A DNA stretch of 64,000 nucleotides from Caldifarciminota bacterium (GCA_903865935.1 CAIPLT010000059.1:133770-197769); one strand, 5' to 3'. Positions 1-9,065 are shown, counted from the first letter of the stretch. Numbers and translations are program-made. The notes: generated by a model from the sequence alone, not told the origin.

Positions 1-1080
1 TTCACCGTCAACTCGGTTTACACCAGTAACATCAATACCTCGGGGAACCGCTCTGGAAATTTCCCTGATCATCTGTCCTTGATTCATTTCAACGACGACT
101 ACTCGTTTTGCGTTCTTTAATAACTCGGTAAGTTTTTTGTAATGAAAAGGCCACAATGTTATCAGTCTCAAAAACCCGATTTTTTTACCGCTTTTCTTTT
201 CATATTCATATTTTGCTTCCAAGGAAGTTCGAGCAGAACTACCATACGAAATAATTATAGTTTCCGCATCTAAATCAAATTGCTCTGAATAATGAAGCCA
301 GTCACGATTCTGGTCTATTTTATTCCTCAAGCGATCCATTTTCCAGGCAATTGTTTTCGGGTCGTTGGTCGGGAAACCATCTTTACGATGGGTCAAACCG
401 GATATATGAATACGATAACCTTCGCCAAAGCTGGCGATTGGACTATCGTAATTAGTATCGTCTGCGTAATGCAAATATTCATCTGGTGATTTAGTGGGTT
501 TCTTGCGTTCATAAACCGAAACGCTATCCGGTAATGATACAACTTCTCTCATATGTCCAACAATTTCATCGGAAAGAAGTATTATCGGCATCCTTAGCCG
601 TTCGGAAATTTCAATTGCTTTGACCGTCAATGTAAATGATTCCAGAACGCTCCACGGCGATAATACCACAGCAGGATGGTCACCATGTGTGCCCCACCGC
701 GCCGCCATTACATCACCCTGGGCAACTTTGGTCGGCAATCCAGTTGCCGGACCGCCGCGCTGAACATTTACTATTACCGTTGGCACTTCGGTCATTATCG
801 CATAACCAATCCCTTCCTGCATCAAAGAAAAACCAGGACCGGAAGTCGCGGTCATTGATTTCATGCCCGCCGCGGATGCACCAATAATAGCACAGATACT
901 GGCAATTTCATCTTCCATCTGGATAAAGACCCCACCCAACTTTGGTAATTCAAGTGCCATGATTTCTGCAATTTCGGTTGATGGCGTTATAGGATAACCA
1001 CCAAAGAACCTTACGCCACCTTTAATTGCAGCTAATGCGGTAGCTTCATTGCCGGATAAAAGTTCCGAGCGCTGGTTCAT
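1..1080 (-). CDS. korA: 2-oxoacid:acceptor oxidoreductase, alpha subunit (3' end cut by window)
   Basis: Read on the minus strand from ATG at 1080; open to the window edge, so the C-terminus is missing (360 codons seen). The N-terminus reads MNQRSELLSGNEATALAAI and is followed by GGYPITPSTEI, then a TATSGPGFSLMQEGIGYA segment, all hallmarks of the pyrimidine-binding alpha subunit of KorA/VorB-type 2-oxoacid:ferredoxin oxidoreductases. These enzymes oxidatively decarboxylate 2-oxoacids to acyl-CoA with reduction of ferredoxin in the cytoplasm. The start overlaps the stop of the upstream ferredoxin gene as ATGA, so the two are translationally coupled. The substrate (2-oxoglutarate or branched-chain 2-oxoacid) cannot be decided from this subunit; the gene symbol is therefore provisional. 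Confidence 0.88.
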   Translation of the reverse strand, partial: MNQRSELLSGNEATALAAIKGGVRFFGGYPITPSTEIAEIMALELPKLGGVFIQMEDEIASICAIIGASAAGMKSMTATSGPGFSLMQEGIGYAIMTEVPTVIVNVQRGGPATGLPTKVAQGDVMAARWGTHGDHPAVVLSPWSVLESFTLTVKAIEISERLRMPIILLSDEIVGHMREVVSLPDSVSVYERKKPTKSPDEYLHYADDTNYDSPIASFGEGYRIHISGLTHRKDGFPTNDPKTIAWKMDRLRNKIDQNRDWLHYSEQFDLDAETIIISYGSSARTSLEAKYEYEKKSGKKIGFLRLITLWPFHYKKLTELLKNAKRVVVVEMNQGQMIREISRAVPRGIDVTGVNRVDGE

Positions 1081-1331
1081 TTCTTGATTGCTTTCTTCTT
1101 AGGATTTTTAACAAATATCGCAAAATCGGGACATCTTAATTCACAGAGTGCATCGCCATTACATGCTTCAATATTAATGCAATTCGTCTTTAAATCACTG
1201 CCCAAGGCAAGAACGTCTTTGGGGCAGAACTCAACACAGATGCCGCAACCTTTACAAAATTCCTTAATAATACTTATTTCAATGCCCGTTTTTGCGGTTT
1301 GAACAACTGGATTAGGATTTGATTTTTTCAT
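1077..1331 (-). CDS. korD: 2-oxoacid:acceptor oxidoreductase ferredoxin (delta) subunit
   Basis: An 84-residue protein with one canonical 4Fe-4S motif, FCKGCGICVEFCPKDVL (CxxCxxCxxxCP), and a second cysteine set (CNGDALCELRCPDF) that fits the second cluster of KorD/VorD subunits. It would pass electrons between the TPP core and soluble ferredoxin. It is the first gene of the operon and overlaps korA by four bases. A TTGACG-17-TATATT promoter lies 11 bases before the ATG, and no Shine-Dalgarno sequence is seen. The basic C-terminus (KNPKKKAIKK) is unusual but short. Confidence 0.88.
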   Translation of the reverse strand: MKKSNPNPVVQTAKTGIEISIIKEFCKGCGICVEFCPKDVLALGSDLKTNCINIEACNGDALCELRCPDFAIFVKNPKKKAIKK

Positions 1332-1342
1332 TTTGGTTCTTA

Positions 1343-1371
1343 AATATAACTGATTTTTTTTAGTTCGTCAA
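1343..1371 (-). promoter_or_regulatory. Promoter for the korD-korA operon
   Basis: On the minus strand TTGACG (1371-1366), a 17-bp spacer and TATATT (1348-1343). The -10 ends 11 bases before the ATG at 1331, giving an expected untranslated leader of only about four to five bases. Confidence 0.6.
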
Positions 1372-1513
1372 GTAAAAACAATATTCTCTATGTTACATTA
1401 TTTATTTTGTAAATAGAAAATTATATTCAAATGAGTCGATGCCAAGCTAAAATGTTAAAAGAAAAAACCGCTTGACTTTGAGTATAATTAAAAATAAACT
1501 TATAATAGTGAAA

Positions 1514-2092
1514 ATGAGAACTAACTTGAAAAACATAGCGTTTTTTGCTATCGGGATAGCGTGCGTAACTTTGTCTTGTGGTAAATCATATCAGGCAAAA
1601 AAATATAACAAGCAAGGGTGGGAGCATTATAAGAAATTTGCTTTCAATTTGGCAATCGATGATTTTACGCGAGCAATTGAGCTTAATCCAAAATATGCGC
1701 AAGCTTATTACCGACGCGGTTATGCATACAGCAAAAAGTCTGATTTTGAGCATGCCGTAGCAGATTTAATCAAGGCGCGCGACTTAGATCCGAAATCAGC
1801 CAAGGAAATTAATATTGATATTGCACAAACCTACTATAAAAGCGGAGAGGAATACAATAAGGCAGGAGATTACGATAAAGCGATTGCTGATTTTATTAAA
1901 GCGCTAGAGTTTAAACCGGGTGACCCGGGTTTAATGGCGTTTATCGGTAAAACTTATGAATTGAAAAATGATACGACAAAAGCTAAATTTTGGTATGACT
2001 CGGCATTGACAAACAAAGACGTTCTTCCAGATAAAGGAGCATGGATTATTAAACATCTGAACAGATTATCAATTAAAGAAAAATCGAAATAA
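1514..2092 (+). CDS. TPR-repeat lipoprotein
   Basis: A 192-residue protein read from ATG 1514. The open frame extends back to a TTG at 1472, but that TTG is part of a -35-like TTGACT box, so the later start is preferred. The N-terminus (MRTNLKNIAFFAIGIACVTLSCG) is basic, then hydrophobic, with a cysteine after LS, compatible with a lipoprotein signal. At least three tetratricopeptide repeats follow (YKKFAFNLAIDDFTRAIELNPKYAQA; YNKAGDYDKAIADFIKALEF). TPR units form protein-binding scaffolds; the partner is unknown. A second TPR gene begins one base after this stop, so they form an operon and probably arose by duplication. Confidence 0.75.
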   Translation: MRTNLKNIAFFAIGIACVTLSCGKSYQAKKYNKQGWEHYKKFAFNLAIDDFTRAIELNPKYAQAYYRRGYAYSKKSDFEHAVADLIKARDLDPKSAKEINIDIAQTYYKSGEEYNKAGDYDKAIADFIKALEFKPGDPGLMAFIGKTYELKNDTTKAKFWYDSALTNKDVLPDKGAWIIKHLNRLSIKEKSK

Positions 2093-2093
2093 T

Positions 2094-2765
2094 ATGACAG
2101 GAAAAAATAATAACCAGATAAAATTTATATTAATAGTAGTAGCAGTAATCATGATTGCGCCAGGATTAATCAGAGCGGCCGATACGACTCAAACCAATAC
2201 GGACAAATTATATAATCAGGGCAACAGCTATTACGCCAAGGGCGACATTGACAGCGCGATTGTCTGTTTTACCAAAGCGATTGAATCGAACAGCAAATAT
2301 ATCAAGGCGTATAATAACCGCGGTATCGCATATTATAAAAAGGGGGATTTCGTAAATGCGATTGCGGATTACAACCAGGCAATTACGCTTGAGCCAAAAG
2401 ACGCGCGGTCTTATCTTAACCGCGGGCTCGCTTATAATAAACTGGACAGTCTAAAAAAAGCGATTTCGGACTTTTCCAAAGCGACCCAAATTGATTCGAT
2501 GTATGGCAAAGCCTATTATAACCGGGCGCTGTTGTATCAGAAGCTCGGGGACTTAGACCAGACGATTGTTGATTACAAGAAGGCGATCAGTATAAGCCCC
2601 AAAGATGCAAATGCGATGAGGGAACTTGCAGTTATTTACGAGCAGGAAAATAATAATACGAAGGCGTTGTATTGGTATCAGAAGGCATTGAAAAATAAAG
2701 AAAAACTGAGCGAGCAGCAAGTGCAGGCGATTCAGGAAAAGATAAAAAGTTTAAAGACTCAATAG
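2094..2765 (+). CDS. Secreted TPR-repeat protein
   Basis: A 223-residue protein with an N-terminal hydrophobic signal (FILIVVAVIMIAPGLIRAA) and about five TPR units, each with the typical W/Y-G-Y-A-F-P spacing (YNQGNSYYAKGDIDSAIVCF; YNNRGIAYYKKGDFVNAIAD; YLNRGLAYNKLDSLKKAISD; YNRALLYQKLGDLDQTIVDY). It follows the TPR lipoprotein after one base and is probably co-translated. It is likely periplasmic and acts in protein-protein contacts; no catalytic domain is present. The precise role cannot be told from the sequence. Confidence 0.75.
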   Translation: MTGKNNNQIKFILIVVAVIMIAPGLIRAADTTQTNTDKLYNQGNSYYAKGDIDSAIVCFTKAIESNSKYIKAYNNRGIAYYKKGDFVNAIADYNQAITLEPKDARSYLNRGLAYNKLDSLKKAISDFSKATQIDSMYGKAYYNRALLYQKLGDLDQTIVDYKKAISISPKDANAMRELAVIYEQENNNTKALYWYQKALKNKEKLSEQQVQAIQEKIKSLKTQ

Positions 2766-2858
2766 GCAGGCAGTTTTTTCAAACCGCACCCGTAATATAC
2801 GGTTAGAACCCAGGATATAAATGATAATTTTTTACTGCACGCTTCCGAAATAGTAGCA

Positions 2859-2886
2859 TTGACAAACCTAATATATTATTTATCAT
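2859..2886 (+). promoter_or_regulatory. Promoter for purN, predicted leaderless
   Basis: TTGACA (2859-2864), 16-bp spacer, TATCAT (2881-2886). Exactly six bases separate the -10 from the ATG at 2893, so a normal +1 would fall on the A of the start codon. Confidence 0.6.
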
Positions 2887-2892
2887 AACCTC

Positions 2893-3516
2893 ATGTCCAG
2901 AATAAAACTTGCTGTTTTAGTCTCGGGAGGCGGGACCAATTTACAGGCAATTATTGATGCGATTGAACAAAAAGAAATCCCAGCTGAAATCGCGGTAGTG
3001 ATGAGCAATAAATCGGATGCGTACGCGTTGAAAAGGGCAAAACAGCATAATGTTCCGGTAGTTTATATAAATAATAAAAGTTATTCATCACGCGAAGATT
3101 TTGAGAGAGCAATGATTGCGGAAATAGATAAAAGGCAAGCCGATTTAATTTGTTTAGCCGGTTTTATGCGGGTTCTTACCACGTTGTTTGTAAGTCATTA
3201 CCCCAACCGGATTCTAAATATTCATCCGGCATTACTCCCGGCTGCTAAAGGATTATACGGAGAACATGTCCACGAAGCAATCCTAAATTCGGGCGCTAAA
3301 TTTTCCGGTTGCACCGTTCATTTTGTTACAACCGATGTTGACGGTGGTCCGATTGTTATCCAGAAAATTGTGCCGGTTGAAGACAATGATACCCCGCAGA
3401 TGCTCGCCGAGCGAATTCTGCTCCAAGAACATATAGCTTACCCGGAAGCGATTAAATTGTTTGCGGAAAACAAATTGGAAATTGTCGGAAACAGAGTAAA
3501 GATAAAAAGAGGTTAA
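2893..3516 (+). CDS. purN: Phosphoribosylglycinamide formyltransferase
   Basis: A 207-residue GART of usual length. It transfers a formyl group from 10-formyltetrahydrofolate to GAR in step three of purine synthesis. Visible motifs are the phosphate-binding SGGGTNLQAI near residue 11, ILNIHPALLPA with the catalytic-type Asn-His pair, GCTVHFV and the DGGPIV aspartate. The PurN family loop LLPAxKG is present (LLPAAKGLYG). The next gene begins one base after the stop. purQ lies 20 kb away, so the purine pathway is scattered in this genome. Confidence 0.93.
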   Translation: MSRIKLAVLVSGGGTNLQAIIDAIEQKEIPAEIAVVMSNKSDAYALKRAKQHNVPVVYINNKSYSSREDFERAMIAEIDKRQADLICLAGFMRVLTTLFVSHYPNRILNIHPALLPAAKGLYGEHVHEAILNSGAKFSGCTVHFVTTDVDGGPIVIQKIVPVEDNDTPQMLAERILLQEHIAYPEAIKLFAENKLEIVGNRVKIKRG

Positions 3517-3517
3517 A

Positions 3518-4540
3518 ATGAAAGAAAAAGTCAGAATTGGCATTGTTGGTTGCGGAGTGCAAACCCAGTTACTGTATTTGCCAATATTAAAAAGGAGTAA
3601 AACTGCTGAAGTAGTCGCGATCTGTGACACCGATGTTCGAAAACTTGATTCTCTCACATCTCGATACAATATAAAACGACACTATATTAATTTCGAAGAC
3701 CTTCACGCCGACGAAGAAATTGACGCAGTAATTATTGCCACTCCAAACTATCTTCACATACCAATGGCGATGGGTGCATTGGAGTATGATAAGCATGTCT
3801 TGGTTGAAACACCAATGGCAATTACGGCCGAGGAAGCGGAATCAGCAATCGAACTCGCAGCCAAGAAGAAAAAAATCTTATTACCGGCGTTGGCGCAGCG
3901 TTTGAGAACTGATGTTCAAATGATAAAGAATTTTATCGACGGCGGGGAACTTGGTTCGATTTATTACAGCAAGGCGGGCTGGCTTAGAGGTCGGACCGAA
4001 TGGGCGGTAACCGGTTGGTGGGCAGAAAGGCTTCGAGCCGGTGGGGGCGTATTTCTTTCGCTCGGGAGTCAAATATTAGATATTGCATTCTGGTTATTGG
4101 GACCGATAAAACCATTGTCAATTGTCGGAACCGGTTATAAAAAGAATGAACGGAATCAGGTGGAGGACAGCGCTTTTGCACTGATTCGATTAGAAAAAAA
4201 TCAAACATTTACGATTGAGGTTGGTTACAGTATGTTACAGGAGCGCGAGTTTACGTATTTTAATATCTTTGGTCATAAAGGTGCGGCTTTGCTGAATCCG
4301 GTTCAAATTCACCGAGAAATGCACGGACATTTAGTCAATGTCACGCCCGCTTTGCCCGTCGGACAAAAAGACTATCAAAAGGCATCGTTTCAACTGTTAG
4401 TCGATTTATTCATTGACAGCATCAGCAAAGAAACAAAATTACCGATATCGGGCAAAGACGGACTGGCAATCAGCGAAGTCACTGAGGCGTTTTATAAATC
4501 GTACGCAAGCCAAAAAGAGGTGGCAATAAAATCATCGTAA
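3518..4540 (+). CDS. Gfo/Idh/MocA-family NAD(P)-dependent oxidoreductase
   Basis: A 340-residue protein with an N-terminal Rossmann fold (IGIVGCGVQTQLLYLPIL; acidic residue after the second strand, VAICDTD) and the family segment EYDKHVLVETPMAI, equivalent to the EKP motif but with ETP. The C-terminal domain has GGGVFLSLGSQILDIAFWLLG, where the usual GG.ll..g.H.iD histidine is replaced by Gln (SQILD). That change at a usual catalytic position suggests altered chemistry or substrate. It is probably co-transcribed with purN (1-base gap) and lnt. Substrates of this family are sugars, inositols or related polyols; none can be assigned here. Confidence 0.82.
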   Translation: MKEKVRIGIVGCGVQTQLLYLPILKRSKTAEVVAICDTDVRKLDSLTSRYNIKRHYINFEDLHADEEIDAVIIATPNYLHIPMAMGALEYDKHVLVETPMAITAEEAESAIELAAKKKKILLPALAQRLRTDVQMIKNFIDGGELGSIYYSKAGWLRGRTEWAVTGWWAERLRAGGGVFLSLGSQILDIAFWLLGPIKPLSIVGTGYKKNERNQVEDSAFALIRLEKNQTFTIEVGYSMLQEREFTYFNIFGHKGAALLNPVQIHREMHGHLVNVTPALPVGQKDYQKASFQLLVDLFIDSISKETKLPISGKDGLAISEVTEAFYKSYASQKEVAIKSS

Positions 4541-4564
4541 CTACCAAGCAAATATTTTAATCTG

Positions 4565-6049
4565 ATGACATTAATTCTTATAATATCCACCGCCGCGTTA
4601 AGTTTCGCATTCGCACCATTCCCGCTAAGGTTTTTGGCATACTTTGCAATAATTCCGCTTTTTTTCGCGATAAATAAATATTCGTACAAAAAAGTGTTCT
4701 GGTATGGACTTTTGTTTGGGGCAGCGTTTGCATTATTTCATCTCTGGTGGCTATATTTTCTAATTATTCCGATTGAACCGGCGACAAAAATTTTACTCTA
4801 TTTAGGTGTAACTATTCTATTTTTCTATTTGGGATTATATGCCGCGGTTTTCTCGGTTGTGACAAAATATTTAGGTGTCGCCTTCGCACCTTTGGTCTGG
4901 GCGGTTATGGAATTTATCAGAACTAAATCCGAAATCGGATTTCCGTGGGGATTTTTAGGTTACACCCAGACCCCATATGTTCCGATTGTGCAGCTCGCGT
5001 CAATCTTTGGTGTCTATGGATTGTCGGCTTGGGTTTTGTGGATAAATGTAGTTATCTACTGGATATTAACCAAGAGACACCGGCTGACCTATTTGATTAT
5101 TCTGATTATTTCGTTTGTTTTGCCAATCGGTTATGGACGATTGCGAATGAAAGAATTACCGACCGCGCTTAAAGTCGGGATTGTACAACCCAATGTCGGA
5201 CCTAATGAAAAGGGTGATTATCAGAGTCGAACACGCCTGACAAGCGAACTGCTTGGTTTGATTGGTCGAGCAATGCAGGGCAAACCTGATTTAATCATCC
5301 TGCCCGAAACCGCGACTCTATCAGATATAACAAGAAATAAAGTGCTTCGTGATACGATACAAAGCATGGTCGATTCCAATAATGTTTATCTGTTTACCGG
5401 AACTCCATTATATACACCGGGTAGCCCAATTTACTATAACGGCGCAGTTCTTTTTAAACCAGGACAGACCGGCTTTACTGAAATCTACCGCAAGATTCAT
5501 TTGGTACCATTTTCGGAAAAGATTCCATATGCGGACAAGGTGCCATTATTCAGAAAAATTGAGACCGGTGATATGGGAGATTGTACACCGGGGAAAGAAT
5601 ACATATTATTCACAATTCAAAACTCAAATGTCAAAAGTCAAAAGTTCGGATGTCTTATCTGTTTTGAATCAATCTTGCCGGATTTGACGCGGGGATTTAC
5701 TGAACGCGGCGCTGATATGCTGATTAATATCACCAACGACGGCTGGTTTGGCAAGACACCAGGTCCTTACCAGCACTGCGAATTAGCAATTTTGCGTTCA
5801 GTTGAGAATGGCGTGCCATTAGTCCGATGCGCCAATAACGGTATTTCTTTGATTGCCGACCCCTATGCTAGAATAAAAAGTCGAACCAAATTATTAACTC
5901 AAGCCGTCGTAATTGATTCGGTCCCATCTCCATTAAAACCAACATTCTATCGCCGGTATGGCGATGTGTTTATTTACTTCGCGATTGGTATTATTGGTGC
6001 GGGCATCGTTATAAAACCATTGAGAAGAGTGATACGTTGGACGAGTTAA
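4565..6049 (+). CDS. lnt: Apolipoprotein N-acyltransferase
   Basis: A 494-residue inner-membrane enzyme that N-acylates the amino-terminal cysteine of lipoproteins. About six hydrophobic helices fill roughly residues 1-200, followed by a nitrilase-like domain. The nitrilase triad is visible: Glu in ILPETATL, Lys in YRKIHLVPFSE, and Cys in CLICFESILP. NITNDGWFG and LVRCANNGIS are typical of Lnt. The presence of Lnt fits an organism with an outer membrane. A stretch just before the catalytic cysteine (encoded near 5612-5652) is made of the simple-sequence words found in intergenic DNA elsewhere in the window. Confidence 0.93.
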   Translation: MTLILIISTAALSFAFAPFPLRFLAYFAIIPLFFAINKYSYKKVFWYGLLFGAAFALFHLWWLYFLIIPIEPATKILLYLGVTILFFYLGLYAAVFSVVTKYLGVAFAPLVWAVMEFIRTKSEIGFPWGFLGYTQTPYVPIVQLASIFGVYGLSAWVLWINVVIYWILTKRHRLTYLIILIISFVLPIGYGRLRMKELPTALKVGIVQPNVGPNEKGDYQSRTRLTSELLGLIGRAMQGKPDLIILPETATLSDITRNKVLRDTIQSMVDSNNVYLFTGTPLYTPGSPIYYNGAVLFKPGQTGFTEIYRKIHLVPFSEKIPYADKVPLFRKIETGDMGDCTPGKEYILFTIQNSNVKSQKFGCLICFESILPDLTRGFTERGADMLINITNDGWFGKTPGPYQHCELAILRSVENGVPLVRCANNGISLIADPYARIKSRTKLLTQAVVIDSVPSPLKPTFYRRYGDVFIYFAIGIIGAGIVIKPLRRVIRWTS

Positions 6050-6085
6050 TTAAAGTGATACGAAAAGATGGCAAGAGAATAACTG

Positions 6086-6805
6086 ATGCCGCGAACCAAT
6101 TACGGAATAAGAGAAAAGGGAAATTCTAAGTTTGTCTTTGTTGCCCCACACGCAGCCGGAGACGATTTAAGGACCAAAGAACTCACCGAAGAGATCGCGC
6201 GGCTGCTTAATGCATCAGTGGTTATCAATGAGATATATGTTCAGCATACCAGCACCCATTCATATCAGAATCCTTATGTCGAAGATTTCAATAATTTACC
6301 ATGGTCAGACGCGCAGCAGATATATTTATGGGATAAAAGATGTCCGGACATGAAAGAGTTCTACGAGCATATCAAAGAATATGCGGAAGACGCAAGAAAA
6401 TATGGCAATGGCAGGGCGATTATCATCTACATTCACGGCATGGACGATGACGGCACGAATCTGGGCGTTGATATCGGTTTTGGAGCGAAGTATCTTGACG
6501 GAAAACTTAAATGTGCGCGAGAACATCCGGATGCCCGAAACAATTATGGCGAGATTCGAGCTAGGTCAGAAGACATTGAAAAACTGAGGGCATTATTAGC
6601 GGAGAAACTGAAGGCTGATTATTCTATAAATGTCGGTATCGGCGAGTATTATGCAGCATGGTCAAGACATAACGGAGTCCAATATCATTTTGGCACTTCC
6701 GACGATTCATTTCAATTAGAAATTTCCCAATTCTTAAGAAAACCGCAACGGATAAAATATTCTTCCCAGCTTATCGCCGATGCCTTAAAAGCGGTTTATA
6801 AATAG
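6086..6805 (+). CDS. N-formylglutamate amidohydrolase-like protein
   Basis: A 239-residue protein. VFVAPHAAGDD near residue 20 matches the metal-binding HxG/HxA-D start of the N-formylglutamate amidohydrolase (FGase, HutG-like) fold, and IIIYIHGMDDDGTNLGVDIGFG resembles the second HG-D-IGFG part of that fold. Such enzymes hydrolyse N-formyl amino acids or related amides with a divalent metal. No hut genes are nearby, so a role in histidine breakdown is not supported. It follows lnt after 36 bases. The fold assignment is by motif only. Confidence 0.55.
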   Translation: MPRTNYGIREKGNSKFVFVAPHAAGDDLRTKELTEEIARLLNASVVINEIYVQHTSTHSYQNPYVEDFNNLPWSDAQQIYLWDKRCPDMKEFYEHIKEYAEDARKYGNGRAIIIYIHGMDDDGTNLGVDIGFGAKYLDGKLKCAREHPDARNNYGEIRARSEDIEKLRALLAEKLKADYSINVGIGEYYAAWSRHNGVQYHFGTSDDSFQLEISQFLRKPQRIKYSSQLIADALKAVYK

Positions 6806-6939
6806 ATAATCTGAAACTTATCCTCTTCTGGTCATTCTAATAGAAACGAAAAACCTCTATTTTAACCACAGATTAACACAGATTGACACGGATTATATTT
6901 TGTAGACGTAGGGCAAACCTTCAGTTTTGCTTAAAATCC

Positions 6940-6967
6940 TTGACATTTAATATAACTATATTACAGT
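6940..6967 (+). promoter_or_regulatory. Promoter for the YVTN beta-propeller gene
   Basis: TTGACA (6940-6945), 16-bp spacer, TACAGT (6962-6967). Unlike many genes here it has a leader of about 27 bases with a Shine-Dalgarno GAGGG before ATG 7001. Confidence 0.5.
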
Positions 6968-7000
6968 TAGTTAGAATAAATATCCTAAAATTGAGGGTGT

Positions 7001-8365
7001 ATGAGAAGAAATAATAAAGTATTATTTTTAATTCTCATTACTCTCTGCTCTCTCATTCCTACTCTTTTATCTGCTCAATGGTTGGAAACAACGATAACCG
7101 TGGGAAGCAGTCCTTGTGCATTGGTCTGGAATACTCAAAATAACAAAATCTATTGCGCTAATCAAACTAGTGACAATGTGACGGTGATTAACGGTACAAC
7201 CAACTCAGTGATTACAACGATAACCGCGGGATCTTATCCAAGTGCATTAGTCTGGAATTCACAGAACAACAAAATCTATTGTGCTAATCAGTTTAGTGAT
7301 AATGTAACGGTAATCGATGGTCAAACCGATTCGGTGATTACGACCATTACTGCCGGAGGCGAACCTTATGCATTGGTCTGGAATTCACAGAACAATAAGG
7401 TTTATTGTGTCAATTATTATACTAACAATGTAACGGTGATTAACGGTCAAACTGATTCAGTGATTACAACCATACCCGCGGGAAATAGTCCTTGTGCATT
7501 GGTCTGGAATTCTCAGAATAACAAAATCTATTGCGCCAATATTAACAGTGACGATATAACGGTGATTGATGGTCGGTCTAACTCAGCGATTACAACCATC
7601 TATGTGGTGAGCGAACCTTTGGCATTGGTCTGGAATTCACAGAACAATAAAATCTATTGCGTTGATTGGGGGAGTGACGATGTGAGCGTGATTGATAGTC
7701 AAACCGACTCAGTGATTACAACTATTAGCGTTGGTGCCATGGGAAGTTTTCCTTATGCTTTAGCCTGGAATGCTCAGAACAATAAAATCTATTGCGCCAA
7801 TCAGGGCAGTAATAATATGACGGTAATTGACGGTCAAACCAACTCTGTGATTATAACTATACTTGTTGGAAGCAGTCCCCAAGTTTTGCTATGGAATTCA
7901 CTGAACAACAAAATCTACTGCGCCAATTATTTTTATGACGATGTGACGGTGATTAATGGTCAAACCGACTCAATTATTACATCCATCACCGTGGGAAGCG
8001 GACCTTATGCTTTCTGCTGGAACGCAACGCAGAACCGAACTTATGTTGCTAATTATTACAGTTTCAGTGTCTCAGTAATTCGGGATTCGACAATAACGGG
8101 AGTTGAAGAAAATCATCAACCGCTTTCCGCTGACCGCTTAACGCTTGAAATATTTCCGAATCCGGCGAAAACATATTTCACTGTCCGCTTACCGCTTTCC
8201 GCTGATTGCCTAAAGATATTTGATGTATCAGGGAGAGTAGTCAAAGAGTTGAATATTTCAGGAGTTGGAGAAATAAGACTTCCCTTAAAAGATATACAAG
8301 CAGGTGTTTATTTTGTGCAATTAGATAATCGAACGACAACCAAGAAATTAATAATTACAAAATAA
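7001..8365 (+). CDS. Secreted YncE-like beta-propeller protein with type IX sorting domain
   Basis: A 454-residue protein with a signal peptide (VLFLILITLCSLIPTLLSAQ) and about eight repeats of 41-43 residues, each containing ALVWNSQNNKIYCAN and VTVIDGQTDSVITTI. These are YVTN/YncE beta-propeller blades; a 7- or 8-bladed propeller is expected. The C-terminus (IFPNPAKTYFTVRLPL, then LKIFDVSGRVVKEL, GVYFVQLDN) is a type A sorting domain of the type IX secretion system, so the protein is probably exported and surface-anchored. The ligand is unknown. The linker DNA before and inside the sorting domain repeats the word ccgctttccgctga (8120 and 8192). Confidence 0.85.
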   Translation: MRRNNKVLFLILITLCSLIPTLLSAQWLETTITVGSSPCALVWNTQNNKIYCANQTSDNVTVINGTTNSVITTITAGSYPSALVWNSQNNKIYCANQFSDNVTVIDGQTDSVITTITAGGEPYALVWNSQNNKVYCVNYYTNNVTVINGQTDSVITTIPAGNSPCALVWNSQNNKIYCANINSDDITVIDGRSNSAITTIYVVSEPLALVWNSQNNKIYCVDWGSDDVSVIDSQTDSVITTISVGAMGSFPYALAWNAQNNKIYCANQGSNNMTVIDGQTNSVIITILVGSSPQVLLWNSLNNKIYCANYFYDDVTVINGQTDSIITSITVGSGPYAFCWNATQNRTYVANYYSFSVSVIRDSTITGVEENHQPLSADRLTLEIFPNPAKTYFTVRLPLSADCLKIFDVSGRVVKELNISGVGEIRLPLKDIQAGVYFVQLDNRTTTKKLIITK

Positions 8366-9030
8366 TATGGATTGAACAGATACGACCCATAAAACCAGGA
8401 TGCACCCGTTATTCTAAGTTCTCATCTGTGTTAATTTGTGGTTAAAGAGAGATTCTTAGTTCCATTCAAAATGACAAATTTTGTGCAGTGTGAATAATGT
8501 GATGAGTTGTGTAATTAATGATGTCTTTAAAATAGTAAATAACCGCCTAATTAACGGTATAAATAATTACACAATTGATAGTCTTTTTAATTGAGCTCGA
8601 TATTGATATATAGATAAAAGCATAAGTAATATAATTAATATAATTAATAATGACTTAAATGCCGTAAATGATGTAGTTTTTGACCTGCTGAGCAATGGAG
8701 GGAATGATGGGGGAGGCGAATCTACCCCGCGCCTCCCTCAGTCCCCAAATGATTTTATCAATTATTTTCAACTACATAAAAATTTCCACGAAAGCACGAA
8801 AATCTGCGAAGGACACGGAAAAAAGAGATTTCTGCCGCCGAGAACGTAGAGGACGCAGAGATTTTTATCTGTGTTTACTGTGTGCACCTGTGGCTAAAAA
8901 TAGACCATGAATCGAGTTCAAAGTGACATTCGTGTTATTCGTATTATTTGTGGTAACGACTTCGTCTCGCTTCGCATAGCGTGGTAAATTCTTTAATTAG
9001 CAATATAATCTGAGGTGCAGGGTCGTATAA
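8366..9030. other. Gene-poor spacer with degenerate low-complexity repeats
   Basis: About 665 bases with no convincing gene. It contains degenerate words that recur in other spacers: a tacgacccat...gcaccc element at about 8384-8412 that reappears at 39508-39535, and runs built from cacgaaagcacgaaaatctg- and gacgcagagatt-type words (8780-8890) like the junk repeats common in uncultured bacterial genomes. A 71-codon open frame at 8695-8910 crosses these words and has no domain or ribosome site. Confidence 0.5.
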
Positions 9031-9059
9031 TTGACATTCAGATGAAATAAAGTTATACT
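9031..9059 (+). promoter_or_regulatory. Promoter for buk-iorAB, predicted leaderless
   Basis: TTGACA (9031-9036), 17-bp spacer, TATACT (9054-9059), then six bases to ATG 9066. The predicted +1 is the A of the ATG and no Shine-Dalgarno site is present. Confidence 0.65.
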
Positions 9060-9065
9060 AACAAA

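Noticed and set aside
6037..6129. 30-codon frame from TTG overlapping lnt and the next gene (DELIKVIRKDGKRITDAA)
   Set aside because: The composition looks coding-like, but it overlaps both neighbours, lacks a ribosome site and has no family, so it was not listed as a gene.
8695..8910. 71-codon plus-strand open frame
   Set aside because: It runs through low-complexity intergenic words, has no recognisable domain and no fitting ribosome site beyond chance GGAGG, and its composition is unlike the genes here.
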